This document shows, piece by piece, positions 18,066 through 31,025 of a stretch of 64,000 nucleotides of DNA. Under the pieces are notes generated by a model. That model saw only the letters and a program-made list of their open reading frames with translations. It had not been told where the DNA came from and ran no database searches. The position numbers and the translations under genes were made by a program. This stretch comes from Sphingobium amiense (lineage in GTDB: Bacteria > Pseudomonadota > Alphaproteobacteria > Sphingomonadales > Sphingomonadaceae). The DNA is taken from NCBI RefSeq assembly GCF_003967075.1, contig NZ_AP018664.1:1922001-1986000 (forward strand), in the 5' to 3' direction. Numbering within the stretch: the first letter of the stretch is position 1; the number at the start of each line of letters is the position of its first letter.

Positions 18066-18237
18066 AAACGATACTCCAATTGTCATTCTCATATCCCCTG
18101 TCAGGGGTGAGACGCCAAAGCCGGAGCAGAACCGTTTTGTTTCATGAACCTCAGATAAACGATTGAAACTGTTGCCATTATGGCACTATCGGCACTCGGT
18201 TCATCGCGGAAAAGAGCGGGTCAGACGACCGGCGGAG

Positions 18238-19632
18238 TCAGCATTCGACCACGTTGACGGCCAGCCCGCCGAGCGAGGTTTCCTTGTAGCGGCTCGCCAT
18301 GTCCTCGCCGGTCTGGCGCATGGTTTCGATCACCGCGTCGAGGCTGACGATGTGCCGCCCGTCGCCCTGAAGCGCGAGATAGGCGGCGTTGATCGCCTTG
18401 ACCGCGCCCATGGTGTTGCGTTCGATACAGGGGATCTGGACGAGGCCACCGATGGGGTCGCAGGTGAGGCCGAGATTATGCTCCATGCCGATTTCGGCGG
18501 CATTCTCCACTTGTCCGTTGGTGCCGCCCAGAACGGCGGCGAGACCGGCGGCAGCCATCGAGCAGGCGACGCCGACTTCACCCTGACAGCCCATTTCGGC
18601 GGCGGAGATGGACGCGCGCTTCTTGTAGAGGAAGCCGATGGCGGCGGCGGTCAGCAGGAAGCGGCGCTCGCCCTCGCGGTCCGCGCCGGGGACGAAGCGG
18701 CGATAATAGTGCAGCACGGCGGGGATGACGCCCGCAGCGCCATTGGTGGGGGCAGTGACAACGCGGCCGCCCGCCGCATTCTCCTCATTCACGGCGAGCG
18801 CGAAGAGGCTGACCCACTCGAAAATCTGCGCCGGGCCGAGCGCGTCCTGCTGGAGTCGCAGCCGTTGATGGATGGCGCGGGCGCGGCGGCGGACCTTGAG
18901 ACCGCCGGGCAGCAGCCCTTCCTGCTCCAGCCCCCGGTCGATGGAAGCGGTCATGGCGTCGATCACCGCGTCGAGGAAGGCTTCCGTCTCGCCCTGCGCG
19001 CGCCACGCCCCCTCGTTGCGCAGGACGAGGGTGGCGATGGAAAGGCCGCTTTCCTCCCCCTTCGCCAGCATCTCCGCGCCGGAGGAGAAGGGAAAGGGCT
19101 GGACGACATTGTGGCCGAGCGGGGCGTCGTCGCTCACCGGCACTTCGCCGGGCAGCACCGCGCCGCCGCCGATGGAATAATAGTCGCGGACGAGGGGGTC
19201 GGCCTGTCCCTGAAACCAGGCGGAAAAGCGCATGCCGTTGCTGTGCGCTTCGAGAAACTGGCCCATGCGGAAGAGGAGGTCGCGCTTTTCCTCGAAGGGG
19301 ATGTGCGTGTCCGCCGCGCTGCCGAAGCGGATGCGGCCTTCCTCCCGGATCGAGAGCAGGATGGCGGGAATGGCGTCAGGGTCGACGCTTTCGGGGCGAT
19401 GGCCCGACAGGCCGAGGAGGATCGCGCTGTCCGTGGCGTGGCCCCGGCCGGTGAGGGCGAGCGATCCGAACAGCTCGCACTGGACGCGGACGGGGACGGC
19501 GGTCAGCGAGTCCATGAACAGGAGCGCGGCACGCATCGGACCGACCGTGTGCGAGCTGGACGGGCCGATGCCGATGGTGAACAGGTCCGTGACGCTGATG
19601 GCGGTGGCGGCGTCTATGCGGCAGTCGGTCAC
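18238..19632 (-). CDS. sdaA: L-serine ammonia-lyase, iron-sulfur type
   Basis: A 464-residue single-chain L-serine dehydratase converting serine to pyruvate and ammonia. The N-terminal beta domain starts [22 protein letters not shown]. The alpha domain carries the [4Fe-4S] cysteines in [16 protein letters not shown] and [19 protein letters not shown]. The GTG at 19630-19632 is taken as the start because it lies one base after the tamB stop (TGACGTG), indicating coupling. Located at the end of the tamA-tamB-sdaA run on the minus strand. Confidence 0.92.
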   Translation of the reverse strand: MTDCRIDAATAISVTDLFTIGIGPSSSHTVGPMRAALLFMDSLTAVPVRVQCELFGSLALTGRGHATDSAILLGLSGHRPESVDPDAIPAILLSIREEGRIRFGSAADTHIPFEEKRDLLFRMGQFLEAHSNGMRFSAWFQGQADPLVRDYYSIGGGAVLPGEVPVSDDAPLGHNVVQPFPFSSGAEMLAKGEESGLSIATLVLRNEGAWRAQGETEAFLDAVIDAMTASIDRGLEQEGLLPGGLKVRRRARAIHQRLRLQQDALGPAQIFEWVSLFALAVNEENAAGGRVVTAPTNGAAGVIPAVLHYYRRFVPGADREGERRFLLTAAAIGFLYKKRASISAAEMGCQGEVGVACSMAAAGLAAVLGGTNGQVENAAEIGMEHNLGLTCDPIGGLVQIPCIERNTMGAVKAINAAYLALQGDGRHIVSLDAVIETMRQTGEDMASRYKETSLGGLAVNVVEC

Positions 19633-19633
19633 G

Positions 19634-22600
19634 TCAATAATCCTTGGAAATCCGGACGTTCGCGCTTTCGCGGCCAAGCGTGGAGATGGCGGCGAGCAGC
19701 GAGAGCCAGCGCGTCACCTGATATTCGATGCGGGTCGCGCTGTAGCCCTGACCGTCGGTGATGAGTTCGACATAGGTCTTGCGCGTCAGATATTTGCCCG
19801 CCGCGATCGAGGTGCCCTGCCCCTGCGTCGGGTCGGCGGCGATGATGCGCAGGCGGTCGAGGCCCGCCGCCTTGCGCACCGCGTTGATGGGATCGAGACC
19901 GCCCTGCCCCTGCAGCGACCCCACGGCAGAGGCGAGCTGCAGCGCTTCGGGCGCGGACAGGTTGGTGATCGACGTGCCGAACAGGATGCGGGAGAGAAGC
20001 TCGTCCTGCGGCAGCGCGGGCGTGCTGGTGAATGTGATATCGGGCTTGAGGCCGGTGCCGCCGACATGGATGGTGGCGTTGAGGTCGCTGACATTGGCTT
20101 CGGCGCTGATGTCGAGCGTGGGGTTGGTGGGCACCTTTCCGTCGAACAGGATATTGCCTTCGCGCAGGTCGAAGCGGCGGCCCGCAAATTCGTAACCGCC
20201 GCGCACCAGTTGCGCCCGGCCCGCGATGGCGGGGTTGGTGACGGTGCCGCCGATGTCGAGATCCGCGCGCCATTCGCTGTCGAGGCCGAGGCCCGTCACC
20301 ATCAGGCGGTTGCGCGCCCGCGCCTTGATCGCGAGCGCCCAGGGGACGGTGGTGCGCGGGCGCTCGATCTCCTCGCCACGGCTGTTGATTTCGATCACCC
20401 TGAGTTCAGGGATCTGCGCGACGGCGGCGGCGCGGCCCATGGTGAAACGGCTGCGGTTGAGGAGGAGGTCGCCGCCAATGGTGCCGCCCGTGCCATCGGA
20501 ACGGAGGGTGATGGGGCCGGTCACGGTCGCGGCGATGTCGTCGCGTTCGAGGAGCGCGGCGTTCTCCGCCTGCAAGGACAGGTCCATGCCGACGCCCGCG
20601 ATCCCGTTGAAGGTGAAGGAACCGGCGCCCGTGATCGCGCCGCCGTTGCGGGCGGTGGCGGAAAAGCTGGAGATGACGAGCTGCGCGCCCGAGAAGCGGC
20701 CCCGCGCCTGCACGTCGCGCAGGCGCATGCCCGTCACCGGGCTGGCGATGGTGGCGCTGTCGGTGGCGAGCGTGCCGGTGATGATGGGCTGGCCCAGCGT
20801 GCCGCGCATGTCGGCGGAGACCGCGACCGGCCCGCCGATGTCGACGATCTCCACGCCGGTGAGCCGCCAGAGCGTGTCGGCGGTGCCGTTGTAGCGCAAC
20901 TGCCCGAGGAAGGGCGCGCGGTTGAGCCGCTCGACGAGACTGGAGCCGCCGGGCAGCGGGTGGAGCAGCGCCTGCGCCCGCCCGATGGTCCTGCCGTCCG
21001 CGACGAATACCATGCGCGTGGCGAGCCGGTCCTGCGTCAGCACCGCGTTGACGCCGACATCGACGGGGCGGCTGCTCAAGGACAGGCCCGAGCGCGACAG
21101 GCCGCGGATGCGCAGTTCGGCCTTGCCGGTCGGCATGGAGCCGTCGCGGGGCTTTACATAAGTGAGCGATCCGGTGGCGAGGCCGCCGAGGCCCAGATTG
21201 TCATAGGCGATGTCCAGCAGCGAGAGCGGCAGGCGCTGCATCCGCGCTTCGATCCGCGTCGAATCCTGGCCGAGTTCGCCGCCGAGCTGGAGCGAGCCGC
21301 CCGCATAGCTGACGGTCGCGGGCGACAGCCGCCAGCCGTCCGAGGTGCGGGTGAGGAGCGCGGGGCGGTCGAGACGGATGGCGCGCTTGTCGATGGTGCC
21401 CTGCGCCGACAGGCGGATGCGGTCGGGCGCGACCTGCGCTTCGCCCTGAATGTCGAAGATGCGGCCGCGCTGGCCCGACAGGCTGGCGCGGATCGTGCCG
21501 GTGCCGTCGGTCATCTGCGCATTGGCGGCGAAGCGCCCGACCAACACGCCGCCCACGCGCAGCCCCCGCGCCTGCGCGGTTGCGTTGAGCGTGGTGCGCG
21601 ACGGAGCGAGCAGGATCGTGCCGTCTAGGCTGCCGCGCCGCACCGCGATGACGGTCGGCCCGTCGAAGCTGGCGTCGTTGGCGGTGAGCTTCAACTGCAC
21701 GTGCTGCACGCCGTTCACCGGAGTAAAGCCGATGGTGCCGGTGACGGGGCCGGTGACGGCGAGTTGCCCGTCGAGACCGCCTGCCAGAGGGCGGATGTCG
21801 CCGCTCGCCGTGACGCCGGACACGGAGAGATCGGCGACGCGCACCACCGCCTGCCCGCCGAGCGGCAGCAGGATGACGCCGCGCCCGGTGAAGGGGCCAA
21901 GCACCGATCCGCCATCGGCGGTGTAGCTGTAGCCGCTGGCGTCGGGGACGAGGTGGGCCTTCACATCGCGCAGGCCGAGCGCGTCCATGGGGCGGTGAAG
22001 CAGCAGATGGACTTCCGGCCGCTCGATCATGCCGTCCAGCGTCAGGTCCAGCGGGCCGTAGCGTGCGTGACGCCCCTGCGCTTCGATATGCAGGGTCTGG
22101 TCGGGATTGCGGATGCCCCTGCCGCTGAGCCGGAGCAGCGGCGAATCCAGCGTGAGACCGGTCAGCGCGACGCGGCCGTCGGGCAGCAGCTCTATAGTGC
22201 TGCGCGCGGTCGGCAGGCCGCCGGTCAGGGTGCGCAGAAATTCATTGTCGAGCCGCCGGACCCGCGCGCCCACCGCACCCGACAGGCCGAAACCGCCATC
22301 GCGGCGGGGCGTCGCCTTGATCTTGGAGGTGAGATCGACGATGCCGAAATTGCGGATGAAGAGGCCGTTGATCTGGCCGTCGAGGCCGAAGTCGTAACGT
22401 CCGCTGGCGAGATCGACCAGCATCACCAGACGCCCGCGCAGCTTGTCCGAGCGGAAGGGCATGGGATTGCTGACGATCTGCTGCCCCTTCAGTTGCAGCA
22501 CGCCGTCGATCTGGAAATTGCGCACGATCCCGGCGACGAGATCGCCCTGCCCGTCGAGCCGCGCGGCGCGCAGGCTCAGGGGCACGAGCGCAGGACCGTT

Positions 22601-23821
22601 GCCGGTGCGGCCTTTGCCCTGTGCGCGGACATCGTGGATCACCGTCCTGTCGAAGGCGAGTTCCTTCGCCGTCAGCAGATATTCGTAACCGAGCGCGGCG
22701 AATGCGCCGTCGAGGCGGACTTTCGCGGCGACATCGCGCCCGCGCATATTCCTGACCAGCGCCTGCGGCCGCGCGAGGCGGAGCGTCAGGAGCATATTGT
22801 CGAGCGCGTTGTTGCGCAGGTCGATGGCGCCGTCCGCGTCGAGATCGAAAGCGGCGGAGCGCAGCGATGCGCGCCCGTCGACGATGCGGTCCACAAGGGT
22901 TCCGCTGGCGCGCACGGCGAGGCGCGGGTCGGCCATGCGGGTAAGGAGGCCGTTGCCCGCGATGGCTTTGCCTTCGACCGTCCCGCGCGCGGAATAGGCG
23001 CCGCTGCGCGCGGCGAGCACGAAGTCGGCGGCGGGCACGGCGTCGAGCGTGGCGGCAAGGCGGCCGTCCCAGCGGGTCCAGCTTCCCTTGCCGCCGATGC
23101 GGAGGTTGGCGGCCTGCTTGAGGCCCGCCATCGTCGCCAGCACGCCGCCTTTGGGCGCGTTGACCGTTACGTCGAGCGAGAAGCGGTCGTTATCGGGCCG
23201 GCTGTCGAGCGCGATGGCGAGCAGATCGCCCCCGCCTGCGGTCCGGGCCGACAGGTCGATGACCGCGCGGCCGCCGCGAATGTCCGCGTCGCCCGACATG
23301 GTGACAGTCCGCGCCCTGCCGGTGATGGCGGGCGCGATGGCGAGGCGGCCCACCGAAAACTGCATCAGGCGGATGTCGAAGCCGGGAAGGATCGGTCCGC
23401 GCCGCTGGGTCGGATTGAGCTTCGGCAGCTTGTGCAGGGTCGCGCGCGGAATGGTAAGCCGGTCGATGTCGAGCCGGTTGGAGGCCCATGCGAAGGGGAA
23501 CCAGTCCAGTTCCACGCGCGGGGCGTCGAAGAAGAGGCCTTTGGGATCGGAAAGCGTCAGGTCGCGCAGCACGGCGCGGCGGTAGATGCTGCCCTCGATA
23601 CTGCCGACGCCGATGCGCAGGCCTGAAGCCGACCTGATCGTCGCGACGCGGCTGGCGAGGAAACGGTGGCCCGGCGCGGTGTCGAGCCAGACGAGCGCGC
23701 CGACGACGACGATGAGCAATGCGGCGAGGATGGCGGCGACCCAGCGCTGCCAGCGGCCGTCCCATGCGCGGCGCGGCTTTGGCGCGGGCGGCGGTGGCGG
23801 CGGGAGCGCTTCGTCGGCCAT
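19634..23821 (-). CDS. tamB: Translocation and assembly module protein TamB
   Basis: A 1395-residue AsmA-like/TamB protein. An N-terminal membrane anchor ([21 protein letters not shown], about residues 28-48) follows a proline-rich cytoplasmic tip. Then comes a very long series of amphipathic beta strands that form a hydrophobic groove across the periplasm. The C-terminal DUF490/TamB domain contains [20 protein letters not shown] and [24 protein letters not shown]. It bridges the inner membrane to TamA and is linked to outer-membrane protein or phospholipid transport. It overlaps the tamA stop by one base and is followed by sdaA. Confidence 0.93.
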   Translation of the reverse strand: MADEALPPPPPPAPKPRRAWDGRWQRWVAAILAALLIVVVGALVWLDTAPGHRFLASRVATIRSASGLRIGVGSIEGSIYRRAVLRDLTLSDPKGLFFDAPRVELDWFPFAWASNRLDIDRLTIPRATLHKLPKLNPTQRRGPILPGFDIRLMQFSVGRLAIAPAITGRARTVTMSGDADIRGGRAVIDLSARTAGGGDLLAIALDSRPDNDRFSLDVTVNAPKGGVLATMAGLKQAANLRIGGKGSWTRWDGRLAATLDAVPAADFVLAARSGAYSARGTVEGKAIAGNGLLTRMADPRLAVRASGTLVDRIVDGRASLRSAAFDLDADGAIDLRNNALDNMLLTLRLARPQALVRNMRGRDVAAKVRLDGAFAALGYEYLLTAKELAFDRTVIHDVRAQGKGRTGNGPALVPLSLRAARLDGQGDLVAGIVRNFQIDGVLQLKGQQIVSNPMPFRSDKLRGRLVMLVDLASGRYDFGLDGQINGLFIRNFGIVDLTSKIKATPRRDGGFGLSGAVGARVRRLDNEFLRTLTGGLPTARSTIELLPDGRVALTGLTLDSPLLRLSGRGIRNPDQTLHIEAQGRHARYGPLDLTLDGMIERPEVHLLLHRPMDALGLRDVKAHLVPDASGYSYTADGGSVLGPFTGRGVILLPLGGQAVVRVADLSVSGVTASGDIRPLAGGLDGQLAVTGPVTGTIGFTPVNGVQHVQLKLTANDASFDGPTVIAVRRGSLDGTILLAPSRTTLNATAQARGLRVGGVLVGRFAANAQMTDGTGTIRASLSGQRGRIFDIQGEAQVAPDRIRLSAQGTIDKRAIRLDRPALLTRTSDGWRLSPATVSYAGGSLQLGGELGQDSTRIEARMQRLPLSLLDIAYDNLGLGGLATGSLTYVKPRDGSMPTGKAELRIRGLSRSGLSLSSRPVDVGVNAVLTQDRLATRMVFVADGRTIGRAQALLHPLPGGSSLVERLNRAPFLGQLRYNGTADTLWRLTGVEIVDIGGPVAVSADMRGTLGQPIITGTLATDSATIASPVTGMRLRDVQARGRFSGAQLVISSFSATARNGGAITGAGSFTFNGIAGVGMDLSLQAENAALLERDDIAATVTGPITLRSDGTGGTIGGDLLLNRSRFTMGRAAAVAQIPELRVIEINSRGEEIERPRTTVPWALAIKARARNRLMVTGLGLDSEWRADLDIGGTVTNPAIAGRAQLVRGGYEFAGRRFDLREGNILFDGKVPTNPTLDISAEANVSDLNATIHVGGTGLKPDITFTSTPALPQDELLSRILFGTSITNLSAPEALQLASAVGSLQGQGGLDPINAVRKAAGLDRLRIIAADPTQGQGTSIAAGKYLTRKTYVELITDGQGYSATRIEYQVTRWLSLLAAISTLGRESANVRISKDY

Positions 23822-25878
23822 CAGAAAGCCTGCCCCAGCGAAACATAGACCGCGACCTTCGGATCGCCCGACTGCGGGTTGATCGGCGTGCCGACATCGA
23901 CACGGATCGGGCCGAAGCTGCTGTAATAGCGCACCCCCAGCCCAGCGCCCACGCGCAGGTCGCGGAAGCGCGGCAGGAAGGTGGTGGAGATATTGCCCGC
24001 GTCGACGAAGGGGACGACGCCGAAATTGCCGAAGCGCACGCGCGCCTCCAGCGAAAATTCGGCGAGGCTCTTACCGCCCACGGGATTGTCGTTGGGGCCA
24101 AAGCGCGGGCCGATCGCCTGATAGCCATAGCCGCGCACCGACGCGCCGCCACCCGCATAGAAGCGGCGCGAGGGCGCGATCTGATCGACGGTGGAGCCGA
24201 AGATCGTCCCGAAGCGCGCGCGGGCGGCGACCACGGTGCGGTCGTTGACCGGCTGGTAGACGCTGCCGTCGAGCTGCACCTTGGTATAGCCGAAGGTCTT
24301 GTTCTGGAAGGACAGTTCCGGGCTTACCCGGCCGCCCAGGCGAAATCCCTTCGACGGATTGAGCAGATCGTCGCTGCCGTCATAGGTGAGGCTGACCGGG
24401 ATTGCCCCGATCAGGAAGGTGCGGCGCGCGCCGCCGGAAAAGGCGTCGGCTTCGTCCGAGGCGATGAGTTCGCCGCCGATGCGCCATACCCATTTCTTCT
24501 GGAACAGGATGTTGGTCTGCCGCTCCAGAAAGCCCGAGACGTTGATGGTGCGCGCGTCATAGGCGTCGCGGCGGATGTTGCTGATCGAAACGAGGCCCGT
24601 CAGCACATTGTCGCGCCGTTTGAAATTGTTGCGGCGATAGGTGAAGGAGGCGGTCTGCTCCTGCGTGCCGACGACGCCGCGCAGCGTGACCGCGCCTTCG
24701 GGCGGGAAAAGATTGCGATGCTGCCAGCTTACCGCCGCGCGATAACCTTCGCCCGTGCCGTAACCGAGTTCGCCCGCGATGGTGCGCAGCGGCGCTGGGC
24801 GCAGCGCCACGTCGAGATCGACATGCTCGCCATCGCCCGCATCCACGGGCTTGAGGGTCACGGTCGAAACGAGACCGGTCGCGACGATGGCGCGGCGCAG
24901 ATCTTCCACGTCCGAGGCCATATAAGGGTCGCCTGCCCTGAAGCGCGCGATGTCCTGCACATGGTGCGCGCTGAAAAGCCGGTCGTCCGCCAGCCGGATC
25001 GCGCCGAAGCGGCGGAAACCGCCGGGAACCACGATCATGTCGAGATCGCCCTTGCGCTCCTCATGGTCGATGCGGACTTCGGGTTCGTCGACGCGGGCGA
25101 AGGGATAGCCGCTTTGCGCGAGCTTGTCGGACAGGGCGTCGCGGCCCGCGAGGATCGCGTCGGCATCGACCGGATCGCCGACCCTGGGCGGGAAGGCGGC
25201 GAGCAGGTCCGCCTGACGGTCGCCCGTGTCGGCAAGGCCGGTGATGTCGACGGAGGCGAGCAGATATTGCGCGCCCGGCACCACGTCGAAGCGGACGGTG
25301 AGCCGGTCGCCCGCAGGCGTCACGGCGCTGCGGATGCGGGCGGCATAATAGCCCTTCGCGCGCAGCAGCCGGTCGAGCAGGTCGCGGTCTTCCTTGATGC
25401 GGCGGTTGATCTGGGCGAGGTTGGCAGGCTTCCCCTCCCCCGCTTCGAGCGCGGACAACTGGTCGAAGCGGGTCGAGAATTGGGCGTCGGCGATGGCTTC
25501 GACGCCGGAAAGCTGCACGGTGTAGCGCCTCTCCTCCCCTGCGTCGGCGAGGACCGGTTCGGGGGCCGCATCGGCGGGCGTCGCCGGGTCGCCTTCCGCC
25601 TGCTGCACGGGCAGAGCTTCTACGGGCGCCTGCGTATCGGCGGGGTCGGGCGGCAGGGCGGCGACGGTATCGGGCTGCCCCATATCCGGCCAGTCTATGC
25701 CGATGTCGGGCATGGCGTCGAGCGGCTGGTCGGGCGACGGGGCGGCTTCCTGCGGCGGCTGGGGCGCGTCCTGCGCAAGCGCGGCGCATGGGCACGCCAG
25801 CAGCAGCGGCGCGATCAGGAGCCGGGTGGCATATGGTCGGCCAGAGAAGCGGCGCCCTGTCCGCACACCATCGGTCAT
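23821..25878 (-). CDS. tamA: Outer-membrane assembly module protein TamA (BamA/Omp85 family)
   Basis: A 685-residue Omp85-family protein. The signal peptide (RLLIAPLLLACPCAALAQ) is followed by a proline- and Asp-rich linker of about 70 residues that is longer than in E. coli TamA. POTRA domains (YTVQLSGVEAI..., LTVRFDVVPGAQYLLASVDITGL) come next, then a C-terminal 16-strand barrel with the conserved RRFYAGGGASVRGYGYQAIGP lid-lock motif and GLGVRYYSSFGPIRVDVG, ending in Phe. It pairs with TamB, encoded immediately downstream. Confidence 0.93.
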   Translation of the reverse strand: MTDGVRTGRRFSGRPYATRLLIAPLLLACPCAALAQDAPQPPQEAAPSPDQPLDAMPDIGIDWPDMGQPDTVAALPPDPADTQAPVEALPVQQAEGDPATPADAAPEPVLADAGEERRYTVQLSGVEAIADAQFSTRFDQLSALEAGEGKPANLAQINRRIKEDRDLLDRLLRAKGYYAARIRSAVTPAGDRLTVRFDVVPGAQYLLASVDITGLADTGDRQADLLAAFPPRVGDPVDADAILAGRDALSDKLAQSGYPFARVDEPEVRIDHEERKGDLDMIVVPGGFRRFGAIRLADDRLFSAHHVQDIARFRAGDPYMASDVEDLRRAIVATGLVSTVTLKPVDAGDGEHVDLDVALRPAPLRTIAGELGYGTGEGYRAAVSWQHRNLFPPEGAVTLRGVVGTQEQTASFTYRRNNFKRRDNVLTGLVSISNIRRDAYDARTINVSGFLERQTNILFQKKWVWRIGGELIASDEADAFSGGARRTFLIGAIPVSLTYDGSDDLLNPSKGFRLGGRVSPELSFQNKTFGYTKVQLDGSVYQPVNDRTVVAARARFGTIFGSTVDQIAPSRRFYAGGGASVRGYGYQAIGPRFGPNDNPVGGKSLAEFSLEARVRFGNFGVVPFVDAGNISTTFLPRFRDLRVGAGLGVRYYSSFGPIRVDVGTPINPQSGDPKVAVYVSLGQAF

Positions 25879-25945
25879 CGCGCCGGTCTAGAGCGAATTG
25901 CGCGCTGAGGAAATATCTGTCGGCAGAGGAATGCGCGGGCGCGGG

Positions 25946-26494
25946 TCAGAAGGACTGGCTGAGCCGGTCGAGCAGCGCGCGGGCGGGGCTGGCGTCCTGC
26001 GCTTCGCCTTCGCCCATCATCCGGTCGAAGCGGTCCTGAAGCCGGGCGACGCGGTCGTAGAGATCCTGGCTGCCCTCGATCAGGGAGCGGGCGGCGAAGG
26101 CGAACCCTTCGGCCTGCGCGGGTTCGGTGAGGGCGGCGCGGCCGAGGCGGTATTTTTCGTCCGCGAGATCCGCGTCGCCGATTTCGCCCCGCTGCCATGC
26201 GCGCTGGCTCAGCAGCCAGGCGATGACATGCATGAGGCGCGTCGTGACCTTGAGCGATTCGCAGGCGAAGGCGACGCGTCGCAACGGGTCGGTGACGCCC
26301 TCCTCCCCTTCGGCCCCCCGGTCGAAATAGGAGCGTGCCTCGTCCGCCATGACCATCGCCTCGATATAGAGGCCGTCGACGAGCCGGCGGTGGAGACCGC
26401 GATCGAGAGAGGCTGCGCTGCGCATCGGCTTGCAGATGCCATAATCGACGCCGTCTGTCAGCGGTGCGCGACCGGCTTTTGCGCGCTGTCCCAT
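25946..26494 (-). CDS. RcdA-like DUF1465 family protein
   Basis: A 182-residue DUF1465 protein. In Caulobacter the family member RcdA is an adaptor that helps the ClpXP protease degrade the cell-cycle regulator CtrA. Visible features are the three-helix-bundle core (LVDGLYIEAMVMADEARSYFD, FACESLKVTTRLMHVIAWLL, FAFAARSLIEGSQDLYDRVARL) and a disordered C-terminal tail (ASPARALLDRLSQSF). The start is uncertain: the ATG at 26494 or one 23 codons later. It lies beside other small alphaproteobacterial regulators (YdcH-like, PilZ, DksA). The role in CtrA turnover is inferred from the family. Confidence 0.7.
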   Translation of the reverse strand: MGQRAKAGRAPLTDGVDYGICKPMRSAASLDRGLHRRLVDGLYIEAMVMADEARSYFDRGAEGEEGVTDPLRRVAFACESLKVTTRLMHVIAWLLSQRAWQRGEIGDADLADEKYRLGRAALTEPAQAEGFAFAARSLIEGSQDLYDRVARLQDRFDRMMGEGEAQDASPARALLDRLSQSF

Positions 26495-26532
26495 TTGGGA
26501 TCGTTAACGATGCTTAACCCTGTAACGGCCCG

Positions 26533-26730
26533 TCAGGCGATGATGTCGGGGACGAGCGCGTCCTCCAGCAGGGCGATTTCGTCGCGCAGGCGCAGCTTGC
26601 GCTTCTTGAGCCGGGCGATCTGCATCTGGTCGCTGCCGCCCGCCTCCACCAGCGCGGCGATGGCGCTGTCGAGGTCACGATGATCGACCCGCAGCAGCTC
26701 CAGCCGGCGCATGATATCTTCCTGGCTCAT
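26533..26730 (-). CDS. YdcH (DUF465) family small protein, copy A
   Basis: A 65-residue protein, MSQEDIMRRLELLRVDHRDL..., with the helical hairpin of DUF465 (HRDLDSAIAAL, then QIARLKKRKLRLRDEIALLE). It is basic and probably a coiled-coil dimer. It is divergent from a second YdcH-like gene at 26900 and lies 38 bases upstream of the RcdA-like gene in the same orientation, so the two probably form a unit. Function unknown. Confidence 0.75.
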   Translation of the reverse strand: MSQEDIMRRLELLRVDHRDLDSAIAALVEAGGSDQMQIARLKKRKLRLRDEIALLEDALVPDIIA

Positions 26731-26899
26731 CGCGCCCTTTCGTTCCGACGGACTGGTCCCTGTCGGGTGATAGCGGCGCAGGGCGGAGCGGACCATCGCA
26801 AATTTTCAGGCGGCCCGCCGCAAAGCGCGATTCGCCGCGAGACAGCGGCAGCGAATCATGATGTATTTCGTCATCCATCACCCTCGTAAGGAGAATGTC

Positions 26900-27058
26900 A
26901 TGGAAAACAGCCACGTTTCAGCTCTTTCAGCCAAGCATGCCGGTCTTGAAGCCCGAATCAAGGCGGAGTCGAGTCGGCCCATGCCCGACGCGATCCTGGT
27001 GGCATCTCTCAAGAAGCAGAAATTGCGGCTCAAGGAAGAAATGGCGGCACAGCACTGA
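26900..27058 (+). CDS. YdcH (DUF465) family small protein, copy B
   Basis: A 52-residue protein (MENSHVSALSAKHAGLEARI...) with the DUF465 pattern LKKQKLRLKEEM at its C-terminus. The ATG at 26900 has AAGGAG six bases upstream, which decides the start over an earlier in-frame ATG. It is shorter than copy A and transcribed in the opposite direction from the shared 169-base spacer. It is followed by two hairpins, the second a clear terminator. Confidence 0.75.
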   Translation: MENSHVSALSAKHAGLEARIKAESSRPMPDAILVASLKKQKLRLKEEMAAQH

Positions 27059-27146
27059 CGCTGGACTGACATAAGCGCGGCGACGATCGGACCGGATGGG
27101 GTCCGGCGCCGTCCGCGCCCGGCGGACCCTTTGCAGAAGGACGCCC

Positions 27147-27181
27147 AAAGCCCCGGACCGAACGCATCGGCGGGGCTTTTT
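27147..27181 (+). terminator. Intrinsic terminator after ydcH copy B
   Basis: AAAGCCCCG pairs with CGGGGCTTT over a 15-base loop and ends in TTTTT. A second, weaker hairpin (GGGTCCG/CGGACCC, 27099-27129) precedes it. The structured stretch between 27059 and 27181 might also be a processed 3'-UTR RNA; that is speculation. Confidence 0.8.
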
Positions 27182-27202
27182 CATGGACGCAAGAATCGGG
27201 CG

Positions 27203-27592
27203 TCAGCCGCGTTTCGTTTTCGCGCTGTGCATCCGCAGATAATCCGGCATCGTCGACTGCGGCGCGCCCGCGCCGACCGGCTTGCGGGTCAGTTGCGGGT
27301 CGATGGGCCGGTCGAACGCCACGCCGATCTTTTCCGCGCGCGCCCAGGCGACCACGCCATCGACATGCCCCACGCCGCGAAGGTCGCAGCGGACGCGGAC
27401 ATCGGCGGGAATCGGCCGCTCACAATCGGCCATCATGCCAGTGGCGGACAGGTTGCGCACGCGCGCCTTGCCAAGCGGCGCGCCTTCGGGCGTCGAGATG
27501 GCGGCAAGCAGGAACAGGCTGTCGCGCGGAGCTGACCGCGCCGGTCCCCGATCGGAAATATCGTCTTCGTCGTTCATCGCGTCGCCTGCCAT
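27203..27592 (-). CDS. PilZ domain protein
   Basis: A 129-residue single PilZ domain, the c-di-GMP-binding fold. The two ligand motifs are recognisable: an R-x3-R element (RSAPR near residue 19) and N-L-S-A-T-G (residues ~48-53) before GMMADC. Downstream strands VRVRCDLRGVGHVDGVVAWA and KIGVAFDRPI fit the barrel. No effector domain is attached. ATGs at 27592 and 27577 are both possible. It is 52 bases downstream of dksA on the same strand. Confidence 0.75.
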   Translation of the reverse strand: MAGDAMNDEDDISDRGPARSAPRDSLFLLAAISTPEGAPLGKARVRNLSATGMMADCERPIPADVRVRCDLRGVGHVDGVVAWARAEKIGVAFDRPIDPQLTRKPVGAGAPQSTMPDYLRMHSAKTKRG

Positions 27593-27644
27593 CGCTACCC
27601 GTTTTCTTTGGCAGGCAGTGTAGGACGCCGATGTGGCGAAAGCG

Positions 27645-28109
27645 TTAATCGTCGCGGGAAATCTTTTCCTGCCGCTCGTGCCGTTCCTGCGCCTCGACGG
27701 TCATGGTCGCGATCGGGCGGGCTTCGAGCCGGCCCAGCGAAATGGGTTCGCCGGTGACTTCGCAATAGCCATATTCACCCTCGTCGATGCGGCGAAGCGC
27801 GGCGTCGATCTTGGAGATGAGCTTGCGCTGGCGGTCGCGGGTGCGCAATTCGATCGACCAGTCGGTCTCGCTCGACGCGCGGTCGTTGAGGTCGGGTTCG
27901 CGCAGCGGCTCGTTCTGGAGCACGGCAAGCGTGGTTTCCGCTTCGGCGAGGATCTGCTTCTTCCAGTCCCAGAGCCGCTGCCGGAAATATTCCAGTTGCA
28001 ACGGATTCATGAACTCCTCGTCAGGCGAAGGGCGATAATCTGCGGGAAGCGTTACGGTCGATTTGGGCGGCTTTTCACCGTCTTTATCGGAATTCAGCAC
28101 CGATGCCAT
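27645..28109 (-). CDS. dksA: RNA polymerase-binding transcription factor DksA
   Basis: A 154-residue DksA/TraR protein that enters the RNA polymerase secondary channel and acts with ppGpp. The coiled-coil region (MNPLQLEYFRQRLWDWKKQI, then SDWSIELRTRDRQRKLISKI-like) carries the conserved D-R-A-S-S-E-T-D-W-S loop. The zinc-finger region is degenerate: GYCEVTGEPISLGRLEARP has a single Cys, and the later cysteines are replaced (TVEAQERHE). This is usual in sphingomonads as far as I recall. The start MASVLNSDKDG at 28109 gives the normal alphaproteobacterial length. Confidence 0.92.
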   Translation of the reverse strand: MASVLNSDKDGEKPPKSTVTLPADYRPSPDEEFMNPLQLEYFRQRLWDWKKQILAEAETTLAVLQNEPLREPDLNDRASSETDWSIELRTRDRQRKLISKIDAALRRIDEGEYGYCEVTGEPISLGRLEARPIATMTVEAQERHERQEKISRDD

Positions 28110-28485
28110 CTGGCTCTCCGACTCGGAGGGCTTCCCGGCGCTTTGACGGTCCGGGCGCCCATGACTTTGATTGCGCGCCTCATAGCCATCGCCGGGGGCC
28201 GACACAAGCAGACATTCGTCACACAGGCGGGGCGCGGGAGCGGCTGGCGAGTCCCGGTGCGGGCAACAGGCTTAACGCCGGTTCAGCGGCCCGTGCCATA
28301 ACGGGACGTTAACCATGACGGTTGAGCAGAAAGCGCAAATCCGCTCGACTTGGAGGCCGGATTCAGAGTTAACGGCATTGCAGTTAAGCCTTTCTTTTGC
28401 GTTCTTGCGCATAGGCAAATCCCGTCGGTGCCGGTCCTTTCCTTTCGGACCGCCGCCGACAGGCAACAAGACAAGAGTGGACCCT
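28110..28485. other. Intergenic region between divergent dksA and the serine-rich gene
   Basis: 376 bases with no gene I can support. It must contain the divergent promoters of dksA and of the serine-rich protein gene. Short open frames in it are not preceded by ribosome-binding sites. Two GTTAAC/GTTAACG-like sites and an AT-richer stretch (28360-28400) are the only landmarks. Confidence 0.6.
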
Positions 28486-31000
<2,515 letters not shown>

Positions 31001-31025
31001 GACGGCGCGGGAAACAGCCGACCGC

